Source of the DNA: JBBQVS01 sp038211295
GTDB lineage: Bacteria > Chloroflexota > Ktedonobacteria > Ktedonobacterales > Ktedonobacteraceae
Length of the DNA stretch: 7,077 nt
Assembly (NCBI GenBank): GCA_038211295.1
Contig: JBBQVS010000123.1
Location: 1-7,077, forward strand
Reading direction: 5' to 3'
Under the pieces are notes generated by a model. It was given only the letters and a program-made list of their open reading frames with translations. It was not told the DNA's origin and ran no database searches. Positions 6,191 through 7,077 of the stretch are shown here, piece after piece; the first letter of the stretch is position 1, and the number at the start of each line of letters is the position of its first letter. A program made the position numbers and the translations under genes.

Positions 6191-7077
6191 TCACGATACC
6201 AAACACGGGAACCGGGGCGCAAAGTACCGCTTCCCACGCGCTAGCGTCCCGACCTCGACCTTTTGCCCCCATGTTCGCACCAGCACCAGCCCGCCTTGAA
6301 AGCCCGATCCCTGCATCTCCCACGCCATCTGGTCGTACAGCGCGTACAGGTCTTGCTGATTCCCGTACCCCATCTGCGTCATAAACGGTTGCAGTGCGAC
6401 GGCGGTTGTCCACACATGCGACGTTCCCACTCCCACATGGAGCGTGTCCCAGCTAAAGTCCAGCAACGTCGCCTCCGTCTCCACTCCGTCCAGCCCCGCC
6501 TGCCGTACCAGGGTCGGCACTCCTTGCGTCGCCCCAAACGTGCGCCCGTCGCAACTCCATCCACACCCAGCCTTCCATAACGCATCGAGGGCGTACCCCG
6601 CGTGCTGCTCACATGCTGGCCCCGACGTGATGGCCCACTCCCCATCCGTCACCAGCAGCGTCCCGCCAATCGTGAGCACGCGCACACACTCCTGCACCAC
6701 CGCGGGCCAGCACTCGCGGGAGAGGCGCATTCCCAGAAAGTTGAGCGCGACCAGATCAAATGTCCTCTCCGCGAACGGAAGCTGCTGCTCGATCTCGCCC
6801 TGCTCAAACGTGACCAGATCGTCGAGCAAGCCCACTTTTGTATGCGCCTGTGCCAGCGACACCAGCGAACGGTTGGCTTCCAGCCCGACACACGGCACTT
6901 CCAGCGCACGCGCCGCGTCTCTTGCCCATGCTCCCATGCCGAACCCGATGTCGAGCATCGAGAAGACGTGAAGCAGGTCAAGTGCCTCTGGAAACACGCC
7001 CGACCCTGCTTTGAGCACCTCGTGTTGCGTCTCTAGAGACGCCAGTCCGCAACTGCTCCCCACAAAAAAAGCGGGGA
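6191..7077 (-). CDS. Class I SAM-dependent methyltransferase (N-terminus cut by window edge)
   Basis: A Rossmann-fold methyltransferase of unknown acceptor, probably cytoplasmic. Counting from the GTG at 7063 (290 aa): SAM-binding motif I is LDIGFGMG (37-44), with Phe where Cys or Ser is more usual; the ribose-binding acidic residue is Glu62 in VGLEAN; a motif like LPFAERTFDLVALN (95-108) follows, then ECVRVLTIGGTLLVTDGEW (125-143), the usual strand-turn after the catalytic region. The frame stays open to the window edge. The GTG at 7063 is preceded only by a T7 run with no ribosome site, and the QHEVL segment normally has more protein before it, so I treat the gene as partial at its 5' end. 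GC is about 63-72% in sampled lines, against 45-50% in lines from the nucleoside hydrolase and desulfurase genes, which may mean separate ancestry. No clear terminator follows the stop at 6191. Confidence 0.85.
   Translation of the reverse strand, partial: PAFFVGSSCGLASLETQHEVLKAGSGVFPEALDLLHVFSMLDIGFGMGAWARDAARALEVPCVGLEANRSLVSLAQAHTKVGLLDDLVTFEQGEIEQQLPFAERTFDLVALNFLGMRLSRECWPAVVQECVRVLTIGGTLLVTDGEWAITSGPACEQHAGYALDALWKAGCGWSCDGRTFGATQGVPTLVRQAGLDGVETEATLLDFSWDTLHVGVGTSHVWTTAVALQPFMTQMGYGNQQDLYALYDQMAWEMQGSGFQGGLVLVRTWGQKVEVGTLARGKRYFAPRFPCLVS
7027..7042. repeat. 16-bp perfect palindrome inside the methyltransferase gene
   Basis: GCGTCTCTAGAGACGC is a perfect 8+8 inverted repeat with no spacer. 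It lies within the coding frame near the 5' end of the visible part. Fifteen bases further right a second inverted repeat, TCCCC (7057-7061) with GGGGA (7073-7077), closes over an A7 run at the window edge. A palindrome this long is expected by chance roughly once per ten windows of this size, so it is notable but not compelling. It could be a binding site or only a coincidence of codons. Confidence 0.4.

Noticed and set aside
6024..6413. 129-aa minus-strand open frame across the methyltransferase end and larE leader
   Set aside because: It is the shifted frame of the methyltransferase in GC-rich DNA running into non-coding sequence, with no recognisable domain.
6444..6971. 175-aa plus-strand open frame, with others at 6263-6580 and 6602-7036
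   Set aside because: All lie antisense to the methyltransferase, where high GC makes stops rare; the products are Pro/Ser/Arg-rich without motifs.

Overview
The window carries six protein genes with ordinary bacterial architecture. They suggest an environmental bacterium, most likely Chloroflexota and perhaps Ktedonobacteria. That placement is an inference from three things: a membrane protein with an N-terminal double-CXXC zinc ribbon, the style of the C-terminal methyltransferase, and moderate GC (about 50% in the lines I counted). No rRNA, tRNA, complete transposase gene, CRISPR array or phage gene is visible.

Layout. 1-181: no gene; a leftward sigma70-type promoter at the edge and a group of GC-rich hairpins. 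182-1354 (-): class I PLP aminotransferase. 1355-1497: short divergent spacer with no convincing promoter in either direction. 1498-2451 (+): nucleoside hydrolase, the only plus-strand gene. It converges on and overlaps by 18 bp the NifS/IscS-like cysteine desulfurase at 2434-3600 (-). 3601-3768: the desulfurase promoter region with a 12-bp palindrome over the predicted start site and a 7-bp direct repeat, followed by a dense run of five hairpins. 3769-5121 (-): zinc-ribbon, single-pass membrane protein with an RskA-like outer domain and a C-terminal EF-hand/dockerin-like calcium loop. 5078-5959 (-): LarE-type PP-loop sulfur transferase, overlapping the membrane-protein gene. 5960-6190: leader with a candidate larE promoter. 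6191 to the right edge (-): SAM-dependent methyltransferase, cut by the window end and clearly richer in GC than the rest.

How the genes may work together. LarE and the cysteine desulfurase are both sulfur-handling proteins on the same strand, separated by the membrane-protein gene. This LarE has the three-cysteine pattern (CxxC plus a distal Cys) known from LarE proteins that use a [4Fe-4S] cluster catalytically, so a nearby desulfurase able to feed Fe-S assembly and sulfur transfer makes sense. No larB or larC is in the window, so the link to the nickel-pincer cofactor is not shown. The aminotransferase, nucleoside hydrolase and methyltransferase look like independent housekeeping or accessory metabolism genes.

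The least explained parts are non-coding: the hairpin cluster at 3668-3764, which includes a GCAA-capped stem on the plus strand, and the mutually exclusive hairpins at 76-132. Both could be structured RNAs or solo ends of IS200/IS605-type elements. That is a hypothesis, not an identification.
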